Positions 1 to 8,221 of a stretch of DNA of 64,000 nucleotides are shown piece after piece. The translations under genes were made by a program, and so were the position numbers. Origin of the DNA: Pseudomonas batumici. Lineage in GTDB: Bacteria; Pseudomonadota; Gammaproteobacteria; Pseudomonadales; Pseudomonadaceae. The stretch's first letter is position 1. Each line of letters begins with the position of its first letter. Below the pieces are notes generated by a model, which had not been told where the DNA came from, ran no database searches, and saw only the letters and a list, made by a program, of their open reading frames with translations. Location of the stretch: the NCBI RefSeq assembly GCF_000820515.1, contig NZ_JXDG01000068.1, positions 62,001 to 126,000 on the forward strand, in the 5' to 3' direction.

Positions 1-1206
1 GAACTCTACGACACCCCGGGCCTGGAAGACGCCATCGCCCTGCTCGACTACCTCGAACGCCTGGATCGACCCGGCGAACGTCTCGACGGTCCGGCCCGCG
101 TCGCGCGCTTTCTCGACGGCAGCGAAGCCCGCCAGCGTTTCGAACAGGAAGCCAAGGTGCTGCGCCAGTTGCTGGCTTCGGACGCCGGGCTCTATGTGAT
201 CGATGCCCGCGAGCCGGTGCTGGCTAAATACCGCGACGAACTGAGCGTGCTCGCCAGTTGTGGCAAGCCGCTGTTGCCGGTGCTCAATTTTGTCAGCAGT
301 GCCGAACAGCGCGAGCCGCAATGGCGTGAAGCCTTGGCCCGCCTGGGACTGCACGCGCTGGTGCGGTTCGACAGCGTGGCCCCGCCGGAGGACGGTGAGC
401 GGCGCCTGTATGAAAGCCTGGCGCTGTTGCTGGAAGGGGCGCGCCCGCAACTGGAGCGCCTGGTCCTCGACCTGGAGGCACAGCGACGGGCTCGACGGCA
501 AAGCGCCAACCGACTGATCGCCGAACTGCTGATCGACTGTGCGGCCTGTCGGCGCAGCGTGGTCAGCGACACCGACGCGCAGACCCGGGCCATCGGCGAA
601 TTGCGCCAGGCCGTACGTCAACGGGAGCAGCGTTGCGTCGATGCCTTGCTCAAGCTCTATGCGTTCCGCCCCGGCGATGCGGCGGCCAGCGACCTGCCGC
701 TGTTGGACGGGCGCTGGGGCGACGATCTGTTCAACCCGGAAACCCTCAAGCAACTGGGGGTGAAGGTCGGTGGCGGGATTGCCGCGGGTGCGGCGGCGGG
801 TGCCGGTATCGACCTGCTGGTGGGTGGCCTGACCCTCGGCGCGGCTGCCCTGGTCGGCGCCATCGCCGGCGGTGCCCTGCAAACCGCCCGCGGCTATGGC
901 AGCCGCCTGCTGGGCAAACTCAAGGGGCAACGGGAACTGACCGTCGACGACAACGTGCTGCGCCTGTTGGCGCTGCGCCAACGGCAACTGCTGCAAGCCC
1001 TGGAGGCGCGTGGGCATGCAGCGATGGAGCGTATTCAGATGAGCCTGCCGGCGGACACCACCTGGCGTGAGGGCAAACTGCCCGAGGCCTTGCACAAGGC
1101 CCGGGCATATCCGCAGTGGTCGTCGCTCAACGCTCCAGCCCGGTTGAACCAGCCAGAACGCCAGGAACAGATCGACCTGTTGCTGCAGCGTCTGACTGAG
1201 ACCTGA
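1..1206 (+). CDS. GTPase/DUF3482 domain protein (5' truncated)
   Basis: The reading frame is open from the first base, so the true start lies upstream of the window. The visible 401 codons begin just before a G3-type DTPG motif (codons 4-7) of a P-loop GTPase; the Walker A part would be upstream. A later segment (about codons 253-295) is a long Gly/Ala-rich hydrophobic hairpin that could insert into the membrane. This architecture matches the GTPase/DUF3482 family, which usually sits next to a DUF2868 protein in proteobacteria; that partner would be outside the window. The cellular role of the family is not established. It converges with the next gene, leaving 10 bases between the stops. Confidence 0.75.
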   Translation, partial: ELYDTPGLEDAIALLDYLERLDRPGERLDGPARVARFLDGSEARQRFEQEAKVLRQLLASDAGLYVIDAREPVLAKYRDELSVLASCGKPLLPVLNFVSSAEQREPQWREALARLGLHALVRFDSVAPPEDGERRLYESLALLLEGARPQLERLVLDLEAQRRARRQSANRLIAELLIDCAACRRSVVSDTDAQTRAIGELRQAVRQREQRCVDALLKLYAFRPGDAAASDLPLLDGRWGDDLFNPETLKQLGVKVGGGIAAGAAAGAGIDLLVGGLTLGAAALVGAIAGGALQTARGYGSRLLGKLKGQRELTVDDNVLRLLALRQRQLLQALEARGHAAMERIQMSLPADTTWREGKLPEALHKARAYPQWSSLNAPARLNQPERQEQIDLLLQRLTET

Positions 1207-1216
1207 AACGGACCTG

Positions 1217-1753
1217 TCAGCTATACCACCTGAACTTCAGAAAGGTCCGACCCATATACTTGATCCATTCCTCTTCGGCCCGACTGAAAATGTCCTCGCC
1301 GTCGATGTCGAAGTAAACCACCGAATCCAAGGTCCCATTATTGTCGGTGTCATGGGCCGAGGCCTTATAGAGCAGGGTCTGGTTCCTGGGCGTCCCCGTC
1401 CCCTCATGAAGATGCAGCCTCACCACATTCGGTGACTTGTCGTTGTGATAGTTCTCGGCAAACACCTTGATATAGCGCTGCCAGCTTTTCCCCTGGTTGA
1501 ACCAGCCGAACTTCAGGAACGCATTGGCAAACGCCCGGATCAGTTTTTCATCCTTGGCGTTGTCCTTGCCATCACGGTTGACGTCACCACCGAACTGCAA
1601 GTCCGTCACTCCATCGGCGGTCATGTCGACCGCCGCGGCCTTGAGCACCAGCTTGTCGGGCTTGCCAGGCACTTCCTCATAAAAGCGCAGCAATACCGTA
1701 TCAGCCCGGCCATTGCCGCTGCGATCCTGGGCGGTCATTCTCAAATAACGCAT
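1217..1753 (-). CDS. hypothetical protein with Asp/Gly-rich calcium-type loops
   Basis: This 178-residue protein has no signal peptide or membrane segment. Three or four loops resemble EF-hand/dockerin calcium loops: D10-RSGNGRA-D18, D43-MTADGVT-D51, D57-VNRDGKDNAK-D68 and D135-TDNNGTL-D143. It seems internally duplicated: each half has Asp-rich loops and then an FLKF-x-W motif (near residues 79-84 and at 171-176). A strong Shine-Dalgarno (AAGGAG, 7 bases before ATG) fixes the start. It lies 132 bases downstream of the outer-membrane factor gene on the same strand, so it may be the last gene of the peptide-export operon. I do not recognise a family. Calcium binding is inferred from the loop pattern only. 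Confidence 0.7.
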   Translation of the reverse strand: MRYLRMTAQDRSGNGRADTVLLRFYEEVPGKPDKLVLKAAAVDMTADGVTDLQFGGDVNRDGKDNAKDEKLIRAFANAFLKFGWFNQGKSWQRYIKVFAENYHNDKSPNVVRLHLHEGTGTPRNQTLLYKASAHDTDNNGTLDSVVYFDIDGEDIFSRAEEEWIKYMGRTFLKFRWYS

Positions 1754-1885
1754 AAAAGACTCCTTTCCATGTGAGCCCTCACCTTAATTCGCCGCGACGA
1801 TCAGTCACCAGACCGGGATTCCTGACCTTGCGTACGAAACCTCACCCGGCTCTGAAAGCTGCGAACCCTTCAACCTCGGAGCCGA

Positions 1886-3262
1886 TCAGCCACCGCCCAG
1901 GCTCTTGTACAGGGCGATACGGTTGCTCACCTGCAACAAGCGGGTCCTGATCAGCGCTTGTTGTGCCGTGCTCAGGCCGCGTTGGGCATCGAGCACTTCG
2001 AGGTAGCTGTTCAAGCCATCCTGATAGAGCAGTTGCGCCAACTCGACGCGGCGCGACTCGTTCAGCACCAGCCGCTGCTGCGTATCGAGTTGTCGATTGA
2101 GCGGTTCGTTCGAGCCCAATGCGTCGGCCACTTCACGAAAGGCTTGCTGGATCGAACGCTGGTACTCGACCACGGCAATCTCACGTTGCACCTTCGACAG
2201 CTCAAGCTGCGTAAAGCGCCTGCCCATATCGAACAGCGGCAAGGTCACGGCGGGAGTAAATGACCAACCCTTGGCCTCCCCGGAAAACAGTTCGCTCAAC
2301 TGCGGGCTGCTGGCGCCGAAGAACCCGGTCAGGGAAATACTCGGCAGAAAGGCCGCTCGGGCGGCGCCGATATTGGCATTGAAGGCCTTGAGCCGGGCCT
2401 CGGCGGCCCGGATATCCGGGCGTCGCACCAGCAACTCGGAGGGCAGGCCCGGGGCGATCTCCGGCAGTTGCGGCCCGTCGCCCCAGGAGACGGAGGAAAA
2501 CCGCGAAGGCTCCAGAGTCCTCCCCACCAACAGCTCCAGCCGGTTCAGGGCCAAGCGCTGCTGACGGTCCGCATCGGCCACTTCGGCCTCCAGCGTCAAC
2601 GCCAGTGCATCGGCCTGGCGCAGCTCCAACTCGCTCGCCAACCCCAGCGCCTGACGACGTCCGATCAGGCGTTTCGATTCGCCGGCCCGCTCCAGCAACT
2701 GGCGGTTCTGCCGGTGCAGCTCGAGATAGGCACGATGCTCGTAGTAAGCCGTCGCGACCTCGCCGACCAAACCGATCTGCACACTCAGGGCGTCTTCCTC
2801 ACGGGCCACCAGGCGTTGCCCGGCTTCAGCCTTCAGCGCCCGGACCCGGCCCCAGAGATCCAGCTCAAAGGCGGTGATCCCCAGCCTGAACTGCCCCTGC
2901 TCACGAATCACCGCCTTGCCGATGGGCGAGTCCGCGGCGGAAATCTTCTGCCGTTGCACCGAACCGTCGATCCCGCCGCCAGGCCATTGCTCGGCAGCGG
3001 AAATTCCATACAGCGCCCGCGCCTCGTCGATGCGCAGGACAGCCACCTGCAGATCATGGTTATGTATCCGCGCCAGTTCGATCAGTGCTTGCAGCTCGGG
3101 ATCGAGAAAAACCTCGCGCCAGTCCGGTAACGGCGCGGCATCATCCTGCGAGCCCGGCTCACGCCAATGTTCGGCCACTGTCGGCGACGGCCGCTGGTAG
3201 TCGGGAATAAACGAACACCCCGTCAACAGCAAGGCAACCAGTCCCAGATAACGCCCCCTCAT
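1886..3262 (-). CDS. outer-membrane efflux factor (TolC/NodT family lipoprotein)
   Basis: This 458-residue lipoprotein belongs to the RND-type outer-membrane factor family (OprM/NodT-like). The signal peptide ends in a lipobox, LLTGC, with the lipidated Cys at residue 16, followed by the typical SFIPDYQRPSP start. The long helical repeats of the TolC fold follow, including the LPSELLVRRPDIRAAEARL motif. It should form the outer-membrane and periplasmic exit duct. The ATG at 3262 is chosen because it overlaps the acyltransferase stop as ATGA and starts a perfect lipoprotein signal; a longer frame extends upstream but lies inside the preceding gene. It is the distal structural gene of the C39 exporter operon, so its partners are probably the HlyD and ABC proteins and not an RND pump. 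Confidence 0.9.
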   Translation of the reverse strand: MRGRYLGLVALLLTGCSFIPDYQRPSPTVAEHWREPGSQDDAAPLPDWREVFLDPELQALIELARIHNHDLQVAVLRIDEARALYGISAAEQWPGGGIDGSVQRQKISAADSPIGKAVIREQGQFRLGITAFELDLWGRVRALKAEAGQRLVAREEDALSVQIGLVGEVATAYYEHRAYLELHRQNRQLLERAGESKRLIGRRQALGLASELELRQADALALTLEAEVADADRQQRLALNRLELLVGRTLEPSRFSSVSWGDGPQLPEIAPGLPSELLVRRPDIRAAEARLKAFNANIGAARAAFLPSISLTGFFGASSPQLSELFSGEAKGWSFTPAVTLPLFDMGRRFTQLELSKVQREIAVVEYQRSIQQAFREVADALGSNEPLNRQLDTQQRLVLNESRRVELAQLLYQDGLNSYLEVLDAQRGLSTAQQALIRTRLLQVSNRIALYKSLGGG

Positions 3263-4269
3263 CCGACCCTCCGCCGTTGCAGCAGACCCGGCAATCCCGA
3301 GGTTTTCTCGTCCGAAGTCTTTTGCCGCTGATAGAAGGCTTCCAATCGTGACAGGTAGAACCAGTGCTCGGGCGCCTCGGCAATGAACGACTCCATCGCC
3401 ACGGCCCATTGCGCCTGCATCTCCGGTACAGCGGCGCGGGTGATCCACCGGATCACATGCAGCTCACCGCAGCCGCCGAGCCGGGCACGATGCCCCGCCA
3501 GCAACACGTCGCACTTCATTTTCGCCGCCAGGAACATCGGCCCTTTGACGAATTGCGCGGCGCGGCCAAACAGGCGGCCATCCACCGGCTCGCCGGAACG
3601 CACCCCGCCGAAACTCACCGGCAGGTCGGCAAAGATGATCACCTGGTCGCCGCGCTTGAGCGCCCGGGCAATCGCCAGCGCGGTTTTCGGATCGTTGCTG
3701 TCGAGAATATCCACGCGGTGCCCGAAAGCCTCCAGGCTCTTCAGGGAGCGTCGGGTCAGGGCATCGTTGAAGTTCCAGATCGGAATGATGAAACGCTTCG
3801 GCGCCGGGCAGCGCTCGATCATGCAGGCCACTGCCATCCAGTATTCCCCCGTGTGCGCCAGTACGATGATCGTCGAGCGCACCCGCGTACGCGGCCAGTG
3901 TCGCTCCGGGTCGTGCCAGGCAATCGCACGAATCCAGGCGCGTAACCGCTCGGGATGACTGCGCGGGTAAAGCACCTGGTAGATCGCGCACTGCAACTGG
4001 ATTGCACTGTAGCGGCAGGCCAGCAGGCGACAGCTCCGGGGGGCCAGTCCAAACAGCTCGAGATTCTGCCGACAGGCGTTGTAGTCCGGACCGCGCCATG
4101 CGGACGGTAGTCGCAGCAGGAGGGCCGGCAACAGCGGCAAACCGCGATGGGCGATTTTCAACCGAAAGATCAGCGCCAGCCCTTTCACCAGACGACCGCG
4201 CAACCCAGCCTTGAAGCGCATCCACAGCAACCAGCGGCGGATCGGCCAACCCGGTCGAAACGGCGTCAT
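3259..4269 (-). CDS. LpxL/LpxM-like lysophospholipid acyltransferase family protein
   Basis: This 336-residue protein resembles the lipid A late acyltransferases (LpxL/HtrB), which transfer acyl chains from acyl-ACP at the inner membrane. The N-terminus is basic with hydrophobic stretches. The catalytic region reads H139-T-G-E-Y-W144. In LpxL the motif is H-x4-D/E, so the acidic residue expected at +5 is Trp here and Glu is at +3; activity or chemistry may therefore differ. Further on, an IIFADLPVSFGG segment and a FGRAAQFVKGP segment match the family's substrate-binding blocks. The ATG at 4269 overlaps the ABC gene stop (ATGA). Its place between exporter genes suggests that it acylates the exported product or alters lipid A of the producer; either is inference. 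Confidence 0.75.
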   Translation of the reverse strand: MTPFRPGWPIRRWLLWMRFKAGLRGRLVKGLALIFRLKIAHRGLPLLPALLLRLPSAWRGPDYNACRQNLELFGLAPRSCRLLACRYSAIQLQCAIYQVLYPRSHPERLRAWIRAIAWHDPERHWPRTRVRSTIIVLAHTGEYWMAVACMIERCPAPKRFIIPIWNFNDALTRRSLKSLEAFGHRVDILDSNDPKTALAIARALKRGDQVIIFADLPVSFGGVRSGEPVDGRLFGRAAQFVKGPMFLAAKMKCDVLLAGHRARLGGCGELHVIRWITRAAVPEMQAQWAVAMESFIAEAPEHWFYLSRLEAFYQRQKTSDEKTSGLPGLLQRRRVG

Positions 4270-6431
4270 CGTGCCGCGCCAGCCAGGGGCCGCAAACGCC
4301 CCTGGTGCATCAGCAGCACGGTGTCGCAGGCCTGGGCCACGGCCTTGTCGTGGGTCACGATCACACACAGCATGGGCAACTGGCGCACGGTCTCGATGAT
4401 CACGTCGCGGGCACTGGGGTCCAGATGGGAAGTCGGTTCATCGAGCAACAACAACTCCGGGCGCCGATACAGCGCCCGGGCGATCAGCAAGCGCTGCTTC
4501 TGCCCCGAAGACAATTGCACGCCCATGGACCCAAGCAAGGTGTTGAAGCCGTTGCTCAGCTTCAGGATGCTTTCCAGCAGCCCGGCCTGCTCGACACAGC
4601 TCTGCAAACGGATGCCGTCCAGCGGGTCGCTGTCCATCAGGATGTTCTCGATCACCGTACCGGCAATGATCTCGTCGTGGGCCGTGACATAGGCCACGCT
4701 CTGGCGGTAGCGGCGCAAACCGAAATGCCGCATCGCCAGGCCGTTGATCCTGAAGCGCCCCGTGTCCAGGGCATAGAAGCCGGCGAGCACTTTCAGGAAA
4801 GTGCTCTTGCCGCAGCCCGAAGGGCCGAATATCGCGATGCGTCGGCACGGGCCTTCCAGGCTGAAACTCAGATCCTCGAAGGTCGGCCGGTCGAACGAGC
4901 TGTAGCGAAAACGCGCGCCTTCGATCTGGATCGAACGCAAGGGTTGCTGCTCGCCGAGGGGATCGGCGCTGTACACGCTCGACTCCACCGGCTCGACCGG
5001 CTCATCGACGATTTCCTCGACCCGCTTGAGCTCGACCTTCACCAGCCGCAGGTTCATATAGCTGTCGACCACCTTCAGCGCGCAGCCCATGAACATGTCC
5101 TTGTAAAGGACGAAGGCGAACAGGTCGCCGACGCTGTTCTCGCCATGGAGCACGGCCAGCGCGCCGAGGGCGCTGACCAGCAGCGAATGGCCGTGGGACA
5201 GCCCTTCGTGCACCACCTGGTTCATTGCCTGCAAACGCTGGACGCCGGCGCGGGCCATTTCGGTGTCGGTGTGCTGGTTGCTCCAGTTCGCCAGCTTGGC
5301 CGCTTCGTAGTTGTAGAGCTTCATCGACTCGACATGGCCCAGGGTGCCGAGCAAGGTCACGTTGCGCGCCGTCTCAGCTTCGATCGAGGCCTTGTGATGC
5401 TTTTCCATCACCGGCAAGGTCAGGCCGCGAAACAGAAAGAACAACAGGCACAGCAGCAGCGACAAGGCCGCCAGCTTGGCATTGATCAAGGCCATGAGGG
5501 CGAGGAACGCCACACCGAAAGCCAGGTCGATGGCGATGTCCATCCAGCCGGCGGTGAACTGCACGAAGGCTTTGTCGGTGGCCTGGGTCCGCCGCAGGAT
5601 ATCGCCGGGGGCCCGGCGTTCGAAGTAACTCACCGGCAGCCGCAGCAGCCAGGCGATGACGCCAGTGGACAGATCCTGGCTCAGGGCGATGCGCAGGCGC
5701 ATATCGAGGACCGCCCGTAGCCAGGCGGCGAGACTCTTGAACAGGAAGATCCCGCCAAAGACATAGAGGATCAGAAAGAGGAAATCCTCGTCGTTCTTCG
5801 CCACGACTTCATCGATGGTCAGGGAAAACAGCTTGGGCGCTGCGATGGCGCCGAAGTAGCCGACCACCGACAGCAGGCCCATGGGCACCAGGTAACGCAA
5901 CAGCCAGGTGTTCTTGCGCAGGACGCCGAGCGGGCCGAAGGTGCCGGGAACGCGCCGATGGACCTGGGTGGTGAAACCCAGCCCCGGGAGCATTTCCAGC
6001 GCCGCGCCGCTGAACATCGACAGCGCTTCTTCCCAGGTATGGAAGCGCCGTCCCACCGCCGGGTCGACGATATGCAGCCCCCGACGGTTGGTGGATTGCA
6101 GCACGACGAAGTGCATGTTGTTCCAGAACAGGATCGACGGCGTGCGCAGTTGCCGCAAGTCGTGCAGTTGCAAGCGCAGCGGGCGGCAGCTGAAGCCCAG
6201 TTCCTCGCTGACCTTGATCACCTGGAACAACGACATACCGTCCCGCGCTACCCGGTAGCGCTGGCGCATCTCGCGCAAGCTCAGGGCCTTGCCGTGATAG
6301 CCGGCGACCATGGCAATCGAGGCCATGCCGCATTCGGACATCTCGTCCTGGAGAATCACCGGGACCGTGCGCTGGAACAGCTGCCGCGAACGGGCCAAGG
6401 CCTCGCGCAGCGATTGCTTGAGCCGGCTCAT
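4266..6431 (-). CDS. C39 peptidase-containing ABC exporter (bacteriocin/microcin type)
   Basis: This 721-residue protein combines an N-terminal C39 peptidase, a six-helix ABC membrane domain and an ATPase. The peptidase has the oxyanion Gln28, catalytic Cys34 (QDEMSEC), His107 (NNMHFVV) and Asp123 (HIVDPAVG), so the triad looks intact. The ATPase shows Walker A GPSGCGKST, signature LSSGQKQR and Walker B LLLLDEP. Such proteins remove a double-glycine-type leader and export the core peptide across the inner membrane. The start ATG overlaps the hlyD stop (ATGA). A precursor gene with a suitable leader lies upstream at 7894-8046, making this a self-contained export system. Confidence 0.93.
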   Translation of the reverse strand: MSRLKQSLREALARSRQLFQRTVPVILQDEMSECGMASIAMVAGYHGKALSLREMRQRYRVARDGMSLFQVIKVSEELGFSCRPLRLQLHDLRQLRTPSILFWNNMHFVVLQSTNRRGLHIVDPAVGRRFHTWEEALSMFSGAALEMLPGLGFTTQVHRRVPGTFGPLGVLRKNTWLLRYLVPMGLLSVVGYFGAIAAPKLFSLTIDEVVAKNDEDFLFLILYVFGGIFLFKSLAAWLRAVLDMRLRIALSQDLSTGVIAWLLRLPVSYFERRAPGDILRRTQATDKAFVQFTAGWMDIAIDLAFGVAFLALMALINAKLAALSLLLCLLFFLFRGLTLPVMEKHHKASIEAETARNVTLLGTLGHVESMKLYNYEAAKLANWSNQHTDTEMARAGVQRLQAMNQVVHEGLSHGHSLLVSALGALAVLHGENSVGDLFAFVLYKDMFMGCALKVVDSYMNLRLVKVELKRVEEIVDEPVEPVESSVYSADPLGEQQPLRSIQIEGARFRYSSFDRPTFEDLSFSLEGPCRRIAIFGPSGCGKSTFLKVLAGFYALDTGRFRINGLAMRHFGLRRYRQSVAYVTAHDEIIAGTVIENILMDSDPLDGIRLQSCVEQAGLLESILKLSNGFNTLLGSMGVQLSSGQKQRLLIARALYRRPELLLLDEPTSHLDPSARDVIIETVRQLPMLCVIVTHDKAVAQACDTVLLMHQGRLRPLAGAAR

Positions 6432-7708
6432 GCCGACTTGTCCACAGGCCGCGCCGGGGTGCCCAGCGTCGGCAGATAGTCCGGATTACCCGCCAGCCCA
6501 CGGAGCACCGGCAGGAACAGCCATTCCATCAGGTTCAGGCGTTCCAGGCGCAACGAACCGCTGAGGGTCATGCCATCCTTGAGCCAGTCCTGGCGGATCT
6601 TGGTCCGCGAGTCGGAAAAATCGAGCTTCACCTCGGCCCGATAGGTCGGCCCCGGCTCCTCGCCATCGGTCCTGGCACCGGGTGGGGCTTCGAGGTAGGT
6701 GCTGGCGGTGCTGCGGACGATCTGCCCCTTGATCACGCCGTAGCGTTCATAGGGAAACGCATCGACCCGCACGATGACTTCGGTACCGGCGCTGGCGAAA
6801 CCGATGGCCGCCGGACTGACGTCGAGGACCACCACCGGTGCTTCGTGCAGGGCCCGGCTGATGCGCAACAACATCATCGGCTGGCCGCCCTGGGCCCGGG
6901 CCCCGGGAAACACCGAAACGGCGTCGACCACCCCCTCGACGGGTGACAGCAGGACATATTCCTGGCTCTTGTTGAGGTTTTCGAGGCGCTCGCGCAGGTC
7001 ATGCCGTTGCCGGGCGAGGCCGCTGAGGCGGCTGGTGAGGGTGTGATCGGCTTCGCTGCCGCGCTGCTCCAGTTCGAGAATCCGTTGCTGGGCGCTGGCC
7101 TGGGCGAGGTCGTTGTTCGCCAGGTCCTGGAGCACCGCCTCGTGCTTGACGATCGCTTCGTTCAGCGCCGCCACGGACACCGCGCCTTCGGCGGCCAGGC
7201 GCTCGTGACGCTGGCGGTTTTCCAGGGCAATCGCGGCTCGGCGCTGGATCGAGCGCTTGATGGTCGCGGTGAGTTGCAGGTCCTTGTGCAACTGCTCGAT
7301 CTGCAATTGCAGGAGTTTCTTCTGGGTTTCGTGGGCCGAGCGGGCCTGGGTTTCATCGCCAGTGGCATCGTCGAGCAGGCTGCCCAGGCGCTCGGCGCTT
7401 TGGGCGGAAAGGGGTTTGTCGCTGCCTTCGTTGAAGCTTTCCGGTTCCAGGGTGCGGATACGCACCAAGGGCTGGTCCTTGCTCACCGACTCGCCGGCCT
7501 CGACCAGTACTTCGCGAATATGGGCGGGGCGTTCACTGGTGATGCGGACCACATCGCGGGTAAGGATCCGGCCCTGAACATCTTCTTTTTTCGCGTAGTT
7601 GCCGATGAACAGCAAGACCAGGCCACCGGCGAAAAACAGGCAGACGAACCAGGCGAAGACCACGGGTGCCAACGCCGCTCGCGGCGCGACCTTGCCCAAC
7701 TCAAGCAT
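6428..7708 (-). CDS. HlyD-family periplasmic adaptor of the C39 exporter
   Basis: This 426-residue membrane fusion protein has one transmembrane segment near residues 15-40. A lipoyl-like half follows (HIREVLVEAGESVSKDQPLVRI), then a long coiled coil (about 100-250), then the second lipoyl half beginning SPVEGVVDAVSVFPG and a beta-barrel. It should link the ABC exporter to the outer-membrane factor. The ATG at 7708 is chosen because the longer frame runs through a REPIN palindrome and lacks homologous sequence, while MLELGKVAPRAAL fits a cytoplasmic N-terminus. It is followed by the ABC gene with a four-base ATGA overlap and preceded, beyond a REPIN, by the small precursor gene. Confidence 0.9.
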   Translation of the reverse strand: MLELGKVAPRAALAPVVFAWFVCLFFAGGLVLLFIGNYAKKEDVQGRILTRDVVRITSERPAHIREVLVEAGESVSKDQPLVRIRTLEPESFNEGSDKPLSAQSAERLGSLLDDATGDETQARSAHETQKKLLQLQIEQLHKDLQLTATIKRSIQRRAAIALENRQRHERLAAEGAVSVAALNEAIVKHEAVLQDLANNDLAQASAQQRILELEQRGSEADHTLTSRLSGLARQRHDLRERLENLNKSQEYVLLSPVEGVVDAVSVFPGARAQGGQPMMLLRISRALHEAPVVVLDVSPAAIGFASAGTEVIVRVDAFPYERYGVIKGQIVRSTASTYLEAPPGARTDGEEPGPTYRAEVKLDFSDSRTKIRQDWLKDGMTLSGSLRLERLNLMEWLFLPVLRGLAGNPDYLPTLGTPARPVDKSA

Positions 7709-7778
7709 AGGTGAACTCGTGCATGACAACCGACGCGACAGGGCGCGCGCCGATGAAGGAATACAGTCTTGAGGACCC

Positions 7779-7862
7779 TGTAGGAGCCGGCTTGCCGGCG
7801 ATGGCGGCCGGACAGTCGATGCAGGACGTGCGGGCCTCATCGCCGGCAAGCCGGCTCCTACA
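7779..7862. repeat. REPIN (inverted REP pair) between precursor gene and hlyD
   Basis: Two REP arms in opposite orientation (TGTAGGAGCCGGCTTGCCGG and its complement CCGGCAAGCCGGCTCCTACA) flank about 40 bases. The RNA would fold into a long hairpin. It sits between the peptide precursor gene and hlyD, where it could stabilise the short upstream transcript or reduce read-through into the exporter genes. Confidence 0.92.
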
Positions 7863-7893
7863 ATGGGCGATGGCTATCGCCCTGGCAGCGGGA

Positions 7894-8046
7894 TCAGCTG
7901 GCTTTCTTCAGGCCTTCGGAGATCCAGTCGACGGCTTTGTCGAGGAGCGGACCGAAGTCGGTGAAAAACCCGGAACCACGAACGTCCTGGGTCTCTTCGA
8001 GGGTCATTTCCTGAAGGGTGTTTTCTTGTTGGGTTGCTTCCAGCAT
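7894..8046 (-). CDS. small peptide precursor with double-glycine-type leader
   Basis: This 50-codon gene is too short for most gene callers. Residues 1-25 form an acidic leader ending ...EMTLEETQDVRGS: Gly at -2, Ser at -1, Val at -4, Glu at -8 and Met at -12 fit the C39-peptidase leader consensus, although Thr at -7 is atypical. The predicted 25-residue core starts GFFTDFGPLL and ends WISEGLKKAS. Its hydrophobic residues (F3, F6, L10, V14, I17, L21) fall on one helical face, with net charge near -1. A GAGG ribosome site lies about 9 bases before ATG. Just downstream come hlyD and a C39 ABC exporter. It could be a bacteriocin, a phenol-soluble-modulin-like surfactant or a signal; I do not recognise it. 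Confidence 0.8.
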   Translation of the reverse strand: MLEATQQENTLQEMTLEETQDVRGSGFFTDFGPLLDKAVDWISEGLKKAS

Positions 8047-8221
8047 ACGTGTAAACCTCGGCATTATTATTGGATGAAGACAGCATCGAATCGTCCGGCG
8101 AGATCACCGTCGAATCGAACTTTCAGACAGCTCCTGAACGACGCGCCGTGCTTGAACTGCGAGTGCCATCTTCGGCCAAGGTCGTATTTATTTATATCCG
8201 AATAGTCTCTGGAGTCCTGTG
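8047..8221 (-). promoter_or_regulatory. upstream region of the peptide-export locus
   Basis: This 175-base gap holds no convincing gene. On the minus strand an AT-rich stretch (around 8186-8205, with GATATAAAT) lies about 150 bases before the precursor start and is a candidate -10 region. It implies a leader of more than 100 bases. The exact promoter cannot be set by eye. Confidence 0.35.

Noticed and set aside
7874..8107. 77-codon minus-strand frame overlapping the precursor
   Set aside because: Out of frame with the leader-core peptide, Arg/Pro-rich and without a ribosome site; the 50-codon frame fits the exporter context much better.
7711..8205. 164-codon plus-strand frame through the REPIN and precursor region
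   Set aside because: It is translated from a REP palindrome and antisense to the small precursor gene, with no similarity or good ribosome site.
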